Assembly (NCBI GenBank): GCA_964503145.1
Contig: CAZCYV010000002.1
Coordinates: 62,001-126,000, forward strand
Length of the DNA: 64,000 bases
Origin: RBG-16-57-11 sp964503145
Lineage (GTDB): Bacteria; Chloroflexota; Anaerolineae; Anaerolineales; UBA4823
Direction: 5' to 3'
The notes beneath the pieces are model-generated. The model saw only the letters and a program-made list of their open reading frames with translations. It searched no databases and was not told the origin of the DNA. Every line of letters starts with the position of its first letter. The first letter of the stretch is position 1. Positions 34,749-43,676 of this stretch are shown here, in pieces. A program made the position numbers and the translations under genes.

Positions 34749-36023
34749 ATGTCCGAATTTGAACAGGCTCGCCAGGCGAAAACCATTCACAAGGCCGCCC
34801 TGCTCAAACGGCCAAACGTCGTCGGCGTTGGAATAGGTTACAAAACCATCGGCAAGCGCGAGACCAGCGAGTTGTGTGTGGTCGTGATGGTGCAGCAAAA
34901 GCTGCCCCCGGCAGGATTACCAACCGAGGCTTTGATCCCCCAGGAGGTTGCCGGGGTGCGCACCGACGTGATCCAGGTGGGTTTCGTACGCGCCCTGGAC
35001 GCGCCGACCGACCGCTGGCGGCCTGCGCCGGGCGGGGTCAGCCTGGGACACTACCAGATCACCGCCGGCACTCTGGGCAGCGTCGTATATGATCGCCTGA
35101 GCGGCGAGCGGTTGATTCTGTCTAACAATCACGTGCTGGCAAATAGCAACAACGCTCGTTACGGCGATCCCATTCTACAGCCCGGCCCGGCAGACGGCGG
35201 ACAGCTCGGCCCTGACACAATCGCCTTGCTCGAACGTTTTATGCCCTTACGCTTCAACAGCGAGCCGCCCACATGCACTGTGGCCAAGGCTTACGCCCAA
35301 TTGGGAAACACGCTTGCCGGCCTTCTGAAGGCCGAGCATCGCTTGCAGGTGGTTCAAGCGCGGCCAATGGTCTCCAACCTGGTGGATGCCGCCGTGGCCC
35401 GCCCGATTGACGAGGATTACCTTCGAGACGATCTATTGGACATTGGCGCCGTCAATGGGACGAAAGAGGCGTCTTTGGGGATGGGGGTGTGCAAATCGGG
35501 ACGCACCACGGGCTATACCACTGGCGCTATTCGCGTGCTGGATGCAACCATCTCGGTCAATTACGGCCTGGAGCGAGTCGCCACTTTTGAAGGCCAAATC
35601 GTCAGCACGCCGATGTCGCAGGGGGGCGATTCGGGGTCGCTGGTGGTCGCCAGCGACACGCGCGATGCGGTTGGGCTGCTCTTCGCCGGTTCCAGCCAGG
35701 CGACGATCTTCAATCCCATCCAGCCGGTGCTCGACCAGCTACGAATCGAGATACGCCGGACAATGGCCCGCAAACAGATCGCCGCTTCCGACGCTCAAAG
35801 GGTGCGTCAGAAATATCAGGAAATGCTGATGGGCAAAGCCAATGTGGTTGGCGTGGGGATTGGCATGCGGCGAACGGCAGGCAAGCGCACAGATGACCTG
35901 GGACTGGTGGTCATGGTGCGGCAAAAGGTGCCTGTGGAACAGCTCGCGCCAGAAGATGTGATCCCCAAAGAAATCGAGGGACTTGGGGTAGATGTGATCG
36001 AGGTGGCCGAGCCGAATGCCTGA
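34749..36023 (+). CDS. Trypsin-like serine protease domain bracketed by duplicated small domains
   Basis: The 424-residue product has no signal peptide. The central part keeps an apparent chymotrypsin-like triad: His in LSNNHVLANSNN, Asp in VDAAVARP and Ser in QGGDSGSLVVAS. On either side lies a copy of the same about 60-residue module: near residue 20, RPNVVGVGIGYK...CVVVMVQQKLP...ALIPQEVAGVRTDVIQV; near residue 360, KANVVGVGIGMR...LVVMVRQKVP...DVIPKEIEGLGVDVIEV. The duplicated modules may be inhibitory or targeting domains. I recognise the fold but not a named subfamily. An AGAGGTAA ribosome site precedes the ATG. Confidence 0.78.
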   Translation: MSEFEQARQAKTIHKAALLKRPNVVGVGIGYKTIGKRETSELCVVVMVQQKLPPAGLPTEALIPQEVAGVRTDVIQVGFVRALDAPTDRWRPAPGGVSLGHYQITAGTLGSVVYDRLSGERLILSNNHVLANSNNARYGDPILQPGPADGGQLGPDTIALLERFMPLRFNSEPPTCTVAKAYAQLGNTLAGLLKAEHRLQVVQARPMVSNLVDAAVARPIDEDYLRDDLLDIGAVNGTKEASLGMGVCKSGRTTGYTTGAIRVLDATISVNYGLERVATFEGQIVSTPMSQGGDSGSLVVASDTRDAVGLLFAGSSQATIFNPIQPVLDQLRIEIRRTMARKQIAASDAQRVRQKYQEMLMGKANVVGVGIGMRRTAGKRTDDLGLVVMVRQKVPVEQLAPEDVIPKEIEGLGVDVIEVAEPNA

Positions 36024-36035
36024 GAGTGTAAGCCC

Positions 36036-38561
36036 TTACTTTGGCTCCAGGGTTAACAGATCATGCCTGCCCGCCTCAGCGTCTACGCGCAGCCAGTTGG
36101 AAGGATGATACTGGAAAGTGCGCCACATCTCGATGAAATCGTCGTAGTGCGGATGGAATGGATGTCCGCTCTGACCGACGCTGTGGATCATCATCGAGTT
36201 GCTCAGGTCGCTCAAATCAATCACCTGGCGCAGAGCGGGGATACACAGGACCTCGTAAGGCTGATTGACCGACCAGCAGGTTTTTTGGACCACCGACTCG
36301 CTGCCATGGGTGGGGAACGGCCCACGGTTGAAGATGTTCTCGATCAGGCTGATGCCAGACCTGCCCAGCGTGGCGTGTTGAAAATAGATCGTGTGCAGGT
36401 CGCCCCAACGCCAGTCGTTAAAGTCTGCGCCAAACCGCTCCACTCCGGCTTGGTAGGCGTGCTCGAATGCTTTTTTCAGAGCCTCGTCGCGAGTCTCAAC
36501 AACTTCTGCAGTAGCCGCGTCGTCCCACCATGGGCTGGTCGGATCTTGCAACATAAAATACACGGCATCTTCGGTTACCGTTGCCCCGTTCGGCCAGACT
36601 GCTTCGGAGAGCTGATCGTGGAAGATTTCTGCATTGAGTTGCGTCCAGAACAGGGCGTATAGTGCTGCTTCTGGGCTGTCGATTATCATCTGCCCATCCC
36701 AGTCCAAAAGCCGGTTGCGTGCCGCGGCGACTCGAGGGTCATCGAAGGGCAGGCCTTTGAGATAAGGCACAAGCTCCAGAGCCGGCAGACTCTGATTGTC
36801 AGTCTGGATAGCGATCATGTCCTGGAGGGTGATCTGCGAGTCGGCCTTGATCAAGTCGGTGATGCGCTGCGCGCGCTGGCCGCGATCGTGGTCCATACTG
36901 AGCAGATAGGGGTAATCCTCATAGCGGATTTGCGGATTGTTCGCCGTGGCAATAAAACCCTGTTCAGGATTGAACACCCGCGGCAATTCATCGTAAGGGA
37001 TGAAGCCCGTCCAGCGGTAGTCGTCGTTCCATCCCGGAACCGGCAAGGTGCCATCCCCGCCAGCGCGGATGGGCACTTTGCCCGGCATAACATAGCCAAT
37101 ATTACCCTCCACATCTGCATACAGCCAGTTCTGCTTGCCGGCGTCGAAATACTGCAATGCATTGACGAAATCATCCCAGTTTTGCGCCCGGTTGACCATC
37201 GCCACCGCCTGAAGGGATCGGATTGGCTCCAGCGCAGTCCAGGCATAGCTCAGCGCAAATGGCTCGATTCCGTCATCGCCGTAGCCAAAGGGTTTGTTCG
37301 TGACCATATAGTCTGTGGCAACCACGCCGTTGCGCGTGCTGCGCACGAAGATCACCTCAGGGTCATCGCGTCCCCGGACTTTGATCTCCTCTCGGCGGAT
37401 CTCCATATCCACCCATTGTCCATTGACCTCATATTGATTAGGGTTCTGCGGGTTGATGCGTTCGATGAACACATCTTCGGCATCGAAGGAAGCATTGGTC
37501 AGGCCCCAGGCGACGCGATCATTGTGACCGATCAGGATGCCCGGCACCCCGGGCAGCGAAAAGCCGCGGAAATTATAGAGGCACTCTGCAGACTTCTCCT
37601 TGCAGTGCATGCCCACCTCATACCACAGCGAGGGGATATTAATTGCCATGTGCGGGTCATTGGCAAGCAGAGGTTTACCTGTATCGGTCCTTTCGCCCGA
37701 GACCACAAAGCTGTTCGAGCCAGCGGCTGCGCCGAAGCCAAGGTCTGCCAGCAGCGGCGGGGTCGCATTTGCGCCAGCCAGATGCCTGCTCAACGCCATC
37801 AAGTAAGCCAGTTCAGCCTCACCCAGGCCGGCAAGCGCCGATCGGGCTGCATTGCTGGATGCGCCGGTTTCCTCAGGCGGGATAATGGTCGGGCGGTCGT
37901 CGCGATAGGGCGGTTGCAAGTCGGCGTAACGCTCCAGCCCCAACTGCGCCAGAAGGTCGATGTTCCTTAGCTCGGTGCGCAACTTATCAGATTGGTCATA
38001 GACCATCATCTCGGCCCAAATCATCGAGTCGACCGGAGACCACTTTTCGATCTCCAGCTCTACGCCTTGCAGGTCCAACAGGGCAAACTCCAGACCCAAT
38101 TGCGCCGGTTTGCGCCCTTCGATGTATGCGTTCACCCCAGCCGCGTAGGAATCGACAATGCGCCGCGTCTCATCGTCTAGCAGCGCATACGATTGCTCGG
38201 TCAGAGCGCGAAAATTGAAATGTCGCAGATACTTATCGGTGGAAAGCGTCGATTCGCCAAAGATCTCCGAGAGCCTCCCGGCAGCGACGCGCCGTTGAAA
38301 CTCCATCTGCCAGAAGCGCTCTTGAGCATGGACATAGCCTTCGGCAAAGAACAGATCTTCAGGCGTGCTGGCGTAGATGTGCGCCACGCCATATTCATCA
38401 CGCACGATCTCCGCTGGCTCCCTTAGCCCCTGAGCCTGAACCCTGCCGCTCACCTTCGGGAACGACTGACGGGTGAACCAGTAACCCATACCCCCAATTA
38501 CTAACGCTAGACAGGCTAAAACAACCACGACAACGCCCAAACCTACCAGCGTCTTGCGCAT
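36036..38561 (-). CDS. Penicillin acylase family Ntn-hydrolase (peptidase S45)
   Basis: The 841-residue precursor has an N-terminal membrane/signal segment (residues 7-27), the alpha-chain start EIVRDEYGVAHIYASTPEDLFFAEGYVHAQERFWQMEF, and the autoproteolysis site GSNSFVVSGE with nucleophile Ser-282. Beta-chain motifs such as GKPLLANDPHMAINIPSLWYE follow. Members cleave amides of penicillins, acyl-homoserine lactones or other N-acyl compounds outside the cytoplasm; the substrate is not predictable. A strong GGAGGAG ribosome site precedes the ATG. It converges on the trypsin-like gene, 12 nt apart, and a terminator-like hairpin lies in its leader. Confidence 0.93.
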   Translation of the reverse strand: MRKTLVGLGVVVVVLACLALVIGGMGYWFTRQSFPKVSGRVQAQGLREPAEIVRDEYGVAHIYASTPEDLFFAEGYVHAQERFWQMEFQRRVAAGRLSEIFGESTLSTDKYLRHFNFRALTEQSYALLDDETRRIVDSYAAGVNAYIEGRKPAQLGLEFALLDLQGVELEIEKWSPVDSMIWAEMMVYDQSDKLRTELRNIDLLAQLGLERYADLQPPYRDDRPTIIPPEETGASSNAARSALAGLGEAELAYLMALSRHLAGANATPPLLADLGFGAAAGSNSFVVSGERTDTGKPLLANDPHMAINIPSLWYEVGMHCKEKSAECLYNFRGFSLPGVPGILIGHNDRVAWGLTNASFDAEDVFIERINPQNPNQYEVNGQWVDMEIRREEIKVRGRDDPEVIFVRSTRNGVVATDYMVTNKPFGYGDDGIEPFALSYAWTALEPIRSLQAVAMVNRAQNWDDFVNALQYFDAGKQNWLYADVEGNIGYVMPGKVPIRAGGDGTLPVPGWNDDYRWTGFIPYDELPRVFNPEQGFIATANNPQIRYEDYPYLLSMDHDRGQRAQRITDLIKADSQITLQDMIAIQTDNQSLPALELVPYLKGLPFDDPRVAAARNRLLDWDGQMIIDSPEAALYALFWTQLNAEIFHDQLSEAVWPNGATVTEDAVYFMLQDPTSPWWDDAATAEVVETRDEALKKAFEHAYQAGVERFGADFNDWRWGDLHTIYFQHATLGRSGISLIENIFNRGPFPTHGSESVVQKTCWSVNQPYEVLCIPALRQVIDLSDLSNSMMIHSVGQSGHPFHPHYDDFIEMWRTFQYHPSNWLRVDAEAGRHDLLTLEPK

Positions 38562-38676
38562 GGCTCTCCTCCTTCAGCAGACTGATTATGCGGCTGCTCC
38601 CCTGCTTACAATCACCAAGTATAAGTGCATTGCGCCGAAATATGCAAGCGATTCGCAGCAACAACGAGACGGACTA

Positions 38677-38710
38677 CAAAAATCGGCCGCCCGTTTCAAC
38701 CGAGCGGCCG
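38677..38710 (-). terminator. Intrinsic terminator-like hairpin reading toward penicillin acylase
   Basis: On the minus strand CGGCCGCTCG and CGGGCGGCCG form a 10-bp stem (one G-U pair) with a GTTGAAA loop, followed directly by ATTTTTG. It lies about 115 nt upstream of the penicillin acylase start and just upstream of xthA on the other strand. No minus-strand gene ends here, so it would act on a long leader (attenuation) or on antisense transcription from the xthA side. Confidence 0.6.
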
Positions 38711-38732
38711 AGATAAAAGACCTTGCGCATGT

Positions 38733-38738
38733 TAAAAT
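38733..38738 (+). promoter_or_regulatory. Extended -10 element before xthA (leaderless start)
   Basis: TGT-TAAAAT is followed by 7 nt and the ATG at 38746, with no ribosome site between. Transcription would start at about the A of the AUG. Confidence 0.45.
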
Positions 38739-38745
38739 CTGCCCC

Positions 38746-39519
38746 ATGAAAATCACTACCTGGAACGTGAATGGCCTGCGGGCCGCCCTGGGTAAGGGCC
38801 TGGCCGAATCGGTGCGGATTATCCAGCCGGATATCTTGTGTCTGCAAGAAGTGCGCGCCGCCCCCGACCAACTCGACCCCTTCCAGCGTCAATCGCTGGA
38901 ACAGCTTTTCTCTCATGTAATCTGGAACCCCGCTCAACGCCCCGGCTACAGTGGGGTTGCCACATTAGCCCGCCATAAACCCGAGCAAGTCCAACTGGGT
39001 ATGGATGCGCCAGACTTCGACTCTGAAGGGCGGGTGATCTGCGCCCGCTATCCCGACTTCCTGCTATTCAATATCTACTTCCCCAACGGCGGGCGCAGTC
39101 TGGAGCGCGTCCCTTATAAACTGGCCTTCTACGCTCGCCTGCTGAGCGATTGCGACAGGCTACACGCTTCTGGCGAACAGATCATCCTCTGCGGCGACTT
39201 CAACACCTCTCATCGCCCAATCGACCTACGCAACCCCAAACAGAATGAGAAGAACACCGGATTCCTGCCCGAAGAACGCGCCTGGATCGACCGTTATCTG
39301 GAGCACGGCCTGGTGGACATCTACCGCCTGCTTTACCCCGACCGCGTCCAATACACCTGGTGGACCTTTATCTCGAACGCCCGCCAGCGGAACGTGGGCT
39401 GGCGGCTGGATTATTTTCTGATTTCCACCTCATTGGTCGAACGTGTGCAAGATGTCATCATCCATGACGACATACTTGGCTCTGACCACTGCCCGGTTTC
39501 TTTGCTGATCGATGTGTGA
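38746..39519 (+). CDS. xthA: Exonuclease III
   Basis: The 257-residue product starts MKITTWNVNGLRAALGKGL and keeps the catalytic set of the ExoIII/AP endonuclease family: the metal Glu in LCLQEVRA, GDFNTSHRPIDL with Asp and Asn, and the terminal GSDHCPVSLLIDV with Asp and His. It repairs abasic sites and degrades one strand of duplex DNA from 3' ends. The frame is open 64 codons further upstream, but only this ATG gives the family N-terminus; it is preceded by a -10 hexamer rather than a ribosome site. Confidence 0.95.
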   Translation: MKITTWNVNGLRAALGKGLAESVRIIQPDILCLQEVRAAPDQLDPFQRQSLEQLFSHVIWNPAQRPGYSGVATLARHKPEQVQLGMDAPDFDSEGRVICARYPDFLLFNIYFPNGGRSLERVPYKLAFYARLLSDCDRLHASGEQIILCGDFNTSHRPIDLRNPKQNEKNTGFLPEERAWIDRYLEHGLVDIYRLLYPDRVQYTWWTFISNARQRNVGWRLDYFLISTSLVERVQDVIIHDDILGSDHCPVSLLIDV

Positions 39520-39523
39520 TCCG

Positions 39524-39551
39524 CAGCGTCGTCGGGCAGCAGGCGACGCTG
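39524..39551 (+). terminator. Hairpin directly after xthA
   Basis: CAGCGTCG (39524-39531) pairs perfectly with CGACGCTG (39544-39551) across a 12-nt loop, starting 5 nt after the xthA stop. No T-run follows, so termination is only inferred from position. Confidence 0.35.
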
Positions 39552-39620
39552 GCCTGGCGACTCAGCCCTGCGTTGGTGAAGGTTTTCTTACCATCTGCCT
39601 ACGATAATCTTATATAAAAC

Positions 39621-39629
39621 TGGTACAAT
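39621..39629 (+). promoter_or_regulatory. Extended -10 promoter element upstream of the pirin gene
   Basis: TGG-TACAAT lies 71 nt before the pirin ATG in an AT-rich stretch and has the extended -10 TG dinucleotide. No clear -35 is visible. Confidence 0.4.
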
Positions 39630-39700
39630 TTATCTACTTACCGATTGGTCACAAGATTTGCTGAGGCCAGAAGCCTGATGCCGAAAGGATACCGCCAACA

Positions 39701-40579
39701 ATGAACGCACCCCGTTACGTTTCTAACATCATCGAGCCAAAGCTCGTCATCGAGGGCGCTGGGGTCTTGCTGCGGCGCTCGATTGCGCCCAGCCGCGCTA
39801 ACCTGTTCGATCCCTTCTTGCTGTTCGATCATTTTGCCTTCAACAATCCCCTCGAAGGCCCGATTCGCGGTTTTCCGATGCACCCCCACCGCGGCATTGA
39901 AACCGTCACCTACATGCTGGAAGGTTCGGTGAACCACCGCGACAGCCTGGGCAACGCCGGATTGATCGGGCCGGGCGATGTGCAGTGGATGACCTCCGGC
40001 CGCGGTATCCTGCACGAGGAGATGCCACGCCGCGGTCCGGATGGAAATATTTACGGCTTTCAACTGTGGGTGAACCTGCCGGCCGCCTTGAAGATGAGCC
40101 CGCCGCGCTACCAGGAAGTCAACGCCGAGTCCATCCCTACCTTGCACAAGGACGGCGCAGCCATCCGCATCGTCGCCGGAGAGTTCGAAGGAGTGAGCGG
40201 CCCGGTGACCGAAATCGCCGCCAACCCGATCTACATGGAGGTGCAGCTCAGGCCAGGTGCCAGCTTCACCCAGGCGATCCCCGAAGGCCATACCGCAGTG
40301 GCGTATGTATTCGAAGGGCGAGGCGATTTCGGCCTGGACCGTGAAGAGCAAGGCGAGCGCGTCGAGGCCGTGCGCATGGTCGTCTTCGGCGACGGCGACT
40401 ACCTGAAGGTGCGCGCCGCGGCGGATTCTCCCGTGCGCTTCATGCTGATGGCCGGCGCGCCGTTCCGCGAGCCGATCGTGCCCTATGGGCCTTTCGTGAT
40501 GAACACCACCGCCGAGATCCAGCAGGCGCTGGACGATCTGCGCAATGGGACGTTTGTGCAGGAATTGGCAGCAAACTGA
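39701..40579 (+). CDS. Pirin family bicupin protein
   Basis: The 292-residue product has the N-terminal cupin signature DPFLLFDHFAFNNP, the metal-binding HPHRGIETVTYMLEG, the third His in NHRDSLG and the Glu in GRGILHEEMP, then a C-terminal cupin (AVAYVFEGRGDFGLDREEQG). Pirins bind Fe; some have quercetin 2,3-dioxygenase activity and others regulate pyruvate metabolism. The role here cannot be narrowed. AAGGA lies about 10 nt before the ATG. The LD-carboxypeptidase gene follows after 49 nt. Confidence 0.93.
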   Translation: MNAPRYVSNIIEPKLVIEGAGVLLRRSIAPSRANLFDPFLLFDHFAFNNPLEGPIRGFPMHPHRGIETVTYMLEGSVNHRDSLGNAGLIGPGDVQWMTSGRGILHEEMPRRGPDGNIYGFQLWVNLPAALKMSPPRYQEVNAESIPTLHKDGAAIRIVAGEFEGVSGPVTEIAANPIYMEVQLRPGASFTQAIPEGHTAVAYVFEGRGDFGLDREEQGERVEAVRMVVFGDGDYLKVRAAADSPVRFMLMAGAPFREPIVPYGPFVMNTTAEIQQALDDLRNGTFVQELAAN

Positions 40580-40628
40580 TAAGGGGTAGGGCAACATCTT
40601 TCCAACACTTGGGCATAAGGAAAAGCGC

Positions 40629-41609
40629 ATGAATCCATCCGCCCATTCAGTCACCCTCATCAAGCCTCGACGGCTTGCGCCAGGCCAGACAGTAGGGATC
40701 GTTGCGCCTTCCAGCCCGCCCAACGAGCCGGAAAGCGTACGAATTGCCATCGACATCGTCGAATCATTCGGGTTTCGCGCCAAACCCGCCCCCCACCTGT
40801 TCGAGCGCAATGGCTACCTGGCCGGAGACGACGCTGTCAGAGCTGCAGACCTGAACGGCCTTTTTGCAGACGAGCAGGTGGATGCCATTTTTTGCGTGCG
40901 CGGCGGCTATGGCGCTTCTCGTCTGCTGCCCATGCTGGATTACGACATCATCCGTGCAAATCCAAAGATCATCCTGGGATACAGCGATATCACGGCCCTG
41001 TTGCTTGCCATTTATCATCGAACCGGCTTGGTAACCTTCCATGGCCCAATTGCCAGCCAGACCTTCACTCCCTATACGCTGGCTGAGTTCAAGAAGGTGC
41101 TCTTCGATCCTCGCCCTCCGATGCCCCTTGGCGCGCCGCCGCCCTTCGAGCGCAGCGAAGGCCGGGTGGAAAGAGCGAATCGCATCACATCCCTCTTCCC
41201 GGGTAAAGTCCGGGGGCGCTTGCTTGGCGGCAACTTGAGTCTGGTGGTGCACCTGGTCGGAACGCCATATTTCCCGGACTTAACCGGAGCAATCCTGTTC
41301 CTGGAGGACGTTGGCGAAGCTGTCTATTCGATCGATCGGATGCTGACGCAATTGTGGCTTTCGCAGCATCTGCAAAAAGTCGCCGGGGTTGTCTTTGGTA
41401 AGTTCACCGAACCCCGCCCCTCCGAATGGGTGCAGAACCGATTGCAAGAAGAGGTGCTGGCCGAGCGCGTCCGCGCCCTGGGCATTCCAGCCGTGATGGG
41501 CCTGATGATCGGACATGTCGAAGATCAGACGGTCCTGCCGCTGGGCTGTCTGGCGGAATTGGACGCAAACCACGGGACTCTGACTTTGCTGGAACCGCCC
41601 GTCGAGTAA
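40629..41609 (+). CDS. LD-carboxypeptidase (muramoyltetrapeptide carboxypeptidase, S66)
   Basis: The 326-residue product has the S66 family layout: GQTVGIVAPSSPPNEPES near residue 20, the nucleophile loop FCVRGGYGASRLLP, then LGYSDITALLLAIYHRTGLVTFHGP, and the C-terminal His in IGHVEDQTVLPLG. It removes the terminal D-Ala from peptidoglycan tetrapeptides during recycling. Length is normal. The peptide-type ABC transporter downstream might import such peptides, but it has its own promoter. Confidence 0.93.
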   Translation: MNPSAHSVTLIKPRRLAPGQTVGIVAPSSPPNEPESVRIAIDIVESFGFRAKPAPHLFERNGYLAGDDAVRAADLNGLFADEQVDAIFCVRGGYGASRLLPMLDYDIIRANPKIILGYSDITALLLAIYHRTGLVTFHGPIASQTFTPYTLAEFKKVLFDPRPPMPLGAPPPFERSEGRVERANRITSLFPGKVRGRLLGGNLSLVVHLVGTPYFPDLTGAILFLEDVGEAVYSIDRMLTQLWLSQHLQKVAGVVFGKFTEPRPSEWVQNRLQEEVLAERVRALGIPAVMGLMIGHVEDQTVLPLGCLAELDANHGTLTLLEPPVE

Positions 41610-41721
41610 TCCCTAACCTAAGTGAGATTCTGGTTGCGCCAAGAAATCTGTTTTAGCCCGGCACAGCCAGGCCAACCTTTACTGCACCTGATCGGCTTTC
41701 TCAATCCTCTTCCAACTGCGC

Positions 41722-41748
41722 TTGCCCAATATAGCATTATGCTATAAT
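41722..41748 (+). promoter_or_regulatory. Promoter with overlapping palindromic operator upstream of the ABC transporter
   Basis: TTGCCC (41722-41727) and a consensus TATAAT (41743-41748) are spaced 15 nt apart. The spacer and -10 contain a perfect 17-bp palindrome, TATAGCAT-T-ATGCTATA (41730-41746). A repressor bound there would block polymerase. The leader to the ATG is about 110 nt and ends with a strong AGGAGGAG site. Confidence 0.55.
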
Positions 41749-41864
41749 ATTGCACGTTGAGCCGGGGTGGTTCTGTTTGGTCCTGTTGCGCGTGGCGTGC
41801 AAAGCCCCGCACAACCGGAGAAGTGGTTCTCTCTCACCTTAACAAACAAAACTCAGGAGGAGCG

Positions 41865-43601
41865 ATGAAGAAGCACCGCGTGTTATTGTTCGTTGTGTTG
41901 GTGGTCGCCTTGACCACCAGCCTGGTGAGCTGTGCGCCCCAGGCTGCTCCGCAGGTCGAACAACCTGCCGCGACAGAAGCTCCCGCAGAGACGGCGCCGC
42001 CCGCCCAGACCGAAGCGCCGGCTGCCCCAGCCGAGCCGGCGGCTGGCGGCACCCTGGTGATCGCCATGAACCTGAACGATGTCGTCACGTTGGACCCAGG
42101 TTACGCCGGCGAAACCACCAACCTTTTCATCCATATCAACACTTACGACACCCTGGTGGACATCCGTCCAGATGACCTGAACACCATCGTGCCGCGCCTG
42201 GCCGAGCGGTGGGAGGTCAACCCCGACTTCACCGAATTCACCTTCTATCTGCGCAAAGACGCCAAGTTCGCTTCGGGCAACCCGGTCACAGCCCACGATG
42301 TGGTCTTTTCCTGGAATCGCCTGTTGAACATTGCTGGCGCGCCGGCCTTCAACCTGGATGGAGTGGGCAAAATCGAAGCAATCGACGATTACACCGTCAA
42401 GGTGACCACCGCGCCGGATGAAAATGGCAATCTACAGCCGTTGCCGCAGTTCCTGGCCAGCGCTTGCAACCCCAGCCTGGGCATCCAGGATTCCAAGCTG
42501 GTGAAAGAACACGGCGGCACCGACGCCCCCGACGCCAAAGACACCGACAAGGCCAAAGAGTGGTTGGATCAAAACTCGGCTGGATCCGGCCCTTTCATCC
42601 TGGTGAAATGGTCGCCCAAGGCAGAGATCGAACTGGTGGCCAACAAGAACTACTGGAAGGGAACGCCCTATTTCGACCGGGTGGTGATCAAGCACGTCGA
42701 GGATCCCACTACCCAATTGCAAATGCTCGAGCGCGGCGACGCTGACATGCTGGGCTCCCTGGACGTAGACCTGGTGGAGGCTGCGAAGGCGAATCCCGAT
42801 ATCGTCATCTCGGTGGATCAGACCCTGGACATGAACTACCTGGCGATGGTTTACACCTGCCCCGACGATATCAAAGTCAAGGATGAAGCGAAATATGCCC
42901 AACTGCTTAGCCCCGAATCGCATGCGATCGTATGCAAAAAGCCCTTCCGCAAGGCGGTAGCCTATGCGATCGATTACGATGGCATCACCCAGGCGGTGTT
43001 GGGCGGCTATGGTATTCGCGCCCCCAGCATTATCCCCGTTGGCGTCCTGGGAGTGGATCCGGCCAAAGTACAGGGACGCGACCTGGAAAAAGCCAAGGCC
43101 TTCCTGGCCGAAGCCGGTTACCCCGACGGCGCGACCGTCGATCTTTACTACGGCTCTAACCCCACCCGTGAAATCGTGGCCGCCAAGCTGCAGCAAGACC
43201 TGGCTGAGGTGGGCATCACGGTCAACTTGAAGCCCCTCGAGCAGAGCGTCTATCTCTCCGAAATGCGGGCGCAAAAGCTCCCCATGGCTTTCGGCGGCTG
43301 GACTCCGGATTACCTGGATGTGACCATGTGGACCGACTTCTTCGGCCTGGGCGATCGCTCGATCGCTTTCCGCATGTGGTTCATGAACGAAGATTCCAGA
43401 CGGCTGGCTCAGGAAATCCGCACCACTTCCGATCCGGTCAAGCGCAAGGCGTTGGTAGAGCAGATCCAGGAAGTCTGGATGGAGGAAATGCCCTTCACCA
43501 TGCTGTACCAGCTTCAGACGATCCACGCATTTCGCAAAGAGTTGAAAGGTTTCAAGTTCCACCCGGTGTGGTTCGTCGATCTGTTCGAACTATCCAAGTA
43601 A
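41865..43601 (+). CDS. Peptide-type ABC transporter substrate-binding lipoprotein (family 5)
   Basis: The 578-residue product starts at ATG 41865 (AGGAGGAGCG just upstream) with a lipoprotein signal and lipobox LVSC. An Ala/Pro/Glu/Thr-rich linker follows, then an OppA/DppA-type binding domain: DPGYAGETTNLFIHINTYD, FYLRKDAKFASGNPVTAHDVV, KPFRKAVAYAIDYDGI and IQEVWMEEMPFTMLYQLQT. The ligand is likely a peptide, opine or other solute. It is the first gene of an operon with two permeases; a hairpin after it may keep its mRNA level above that of the permeases. Confidence 0.94.
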   Translation: MKKHRVLLFVVLVVALTTSLVSCAPQAAPQVEQPAATEAPAETAPPAQTEAPAAPAEPAAGGTLVIAMNLNDVVTLDPGYAGETTNLFIHINTYDTLVDIRPDDLNTIVPRLAERWEVNPDFTEFTFYLRKDAKFASGNPVTAHDVVFSWNRLLNIAGAPAFNLDGVGKIEAIDDYTVKVTTAPDENGNLQPLPQFLASACNPSLGIQDSKLVKEHGGTDAPDAKDTDKAKEWLDQNSAGSGPFILVKWSPKAEIELVANKNYWKGTPYFDRVVIKHVEDPTTQLQMLERGDADMLGSLDVDLVEAAKANPDIVISVDQTLDMNYLAMVYTCPDDIKVKDEAKYAQLLSPESHAIVCKKPFRKAVAYAIDYDGITQAVLGGYGIRAPSIIPVGVLGVDPAKVQGRDLEKAKAFLAEAGYPDGATVDLYYGSNPTREIVAAKLQQDLAEVGITVNLKPLEQSVYLSEMRAQKLPMAFGGWTPDYLDVTMWTDFFGLGDRSIAFRMWFMNEDSRRLAQEIRTTSDPVKRKALVEQIQEVWMEEMPFTMLYQLQTIHAFRKELKGFKFHPVWFVDLFELSK

Positions 43602-43618
43602 CCAGCTACTAATCCATT

Positions 43619-43641
43619 GGGGCGGGCTGTGCGCCCGCCCC
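43619..43641 (+). other. Intercistronic hairpin after the substrate-binding protein gene
   Basis: GGGGCGGGC (43619-43627) pairs with GCCCGCCCC (43633-43641) around a TGTGC loop, 17 nt after the stop. No T-run follows. Such hairpins commonly protect the upstream mRNA from 3' exonucleases and raise binding-protein levels relative to permeases. Confidence 0.6.
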
Positions 43642-43676
43642 AATCCGATCACTGGTTTGGGAGGGCTACTGGGCAC

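Noticed and set aside
36888..37970. 360-codon open frame on the plus strand
   Set aside because: Antisense to penicillin acylase, whose motifs are unmistakable on the other strand.
39638..40810. 390-codon open frame on the minus strand
   Set aside because: Antisense to the pirin gene; no family features.
42432..43562. 376-codon open frame on the minus strand
   Set aside because: Antisense to the ABC substrate-binding protein; no domain recognisable and His/Gly-rich shadow composition.
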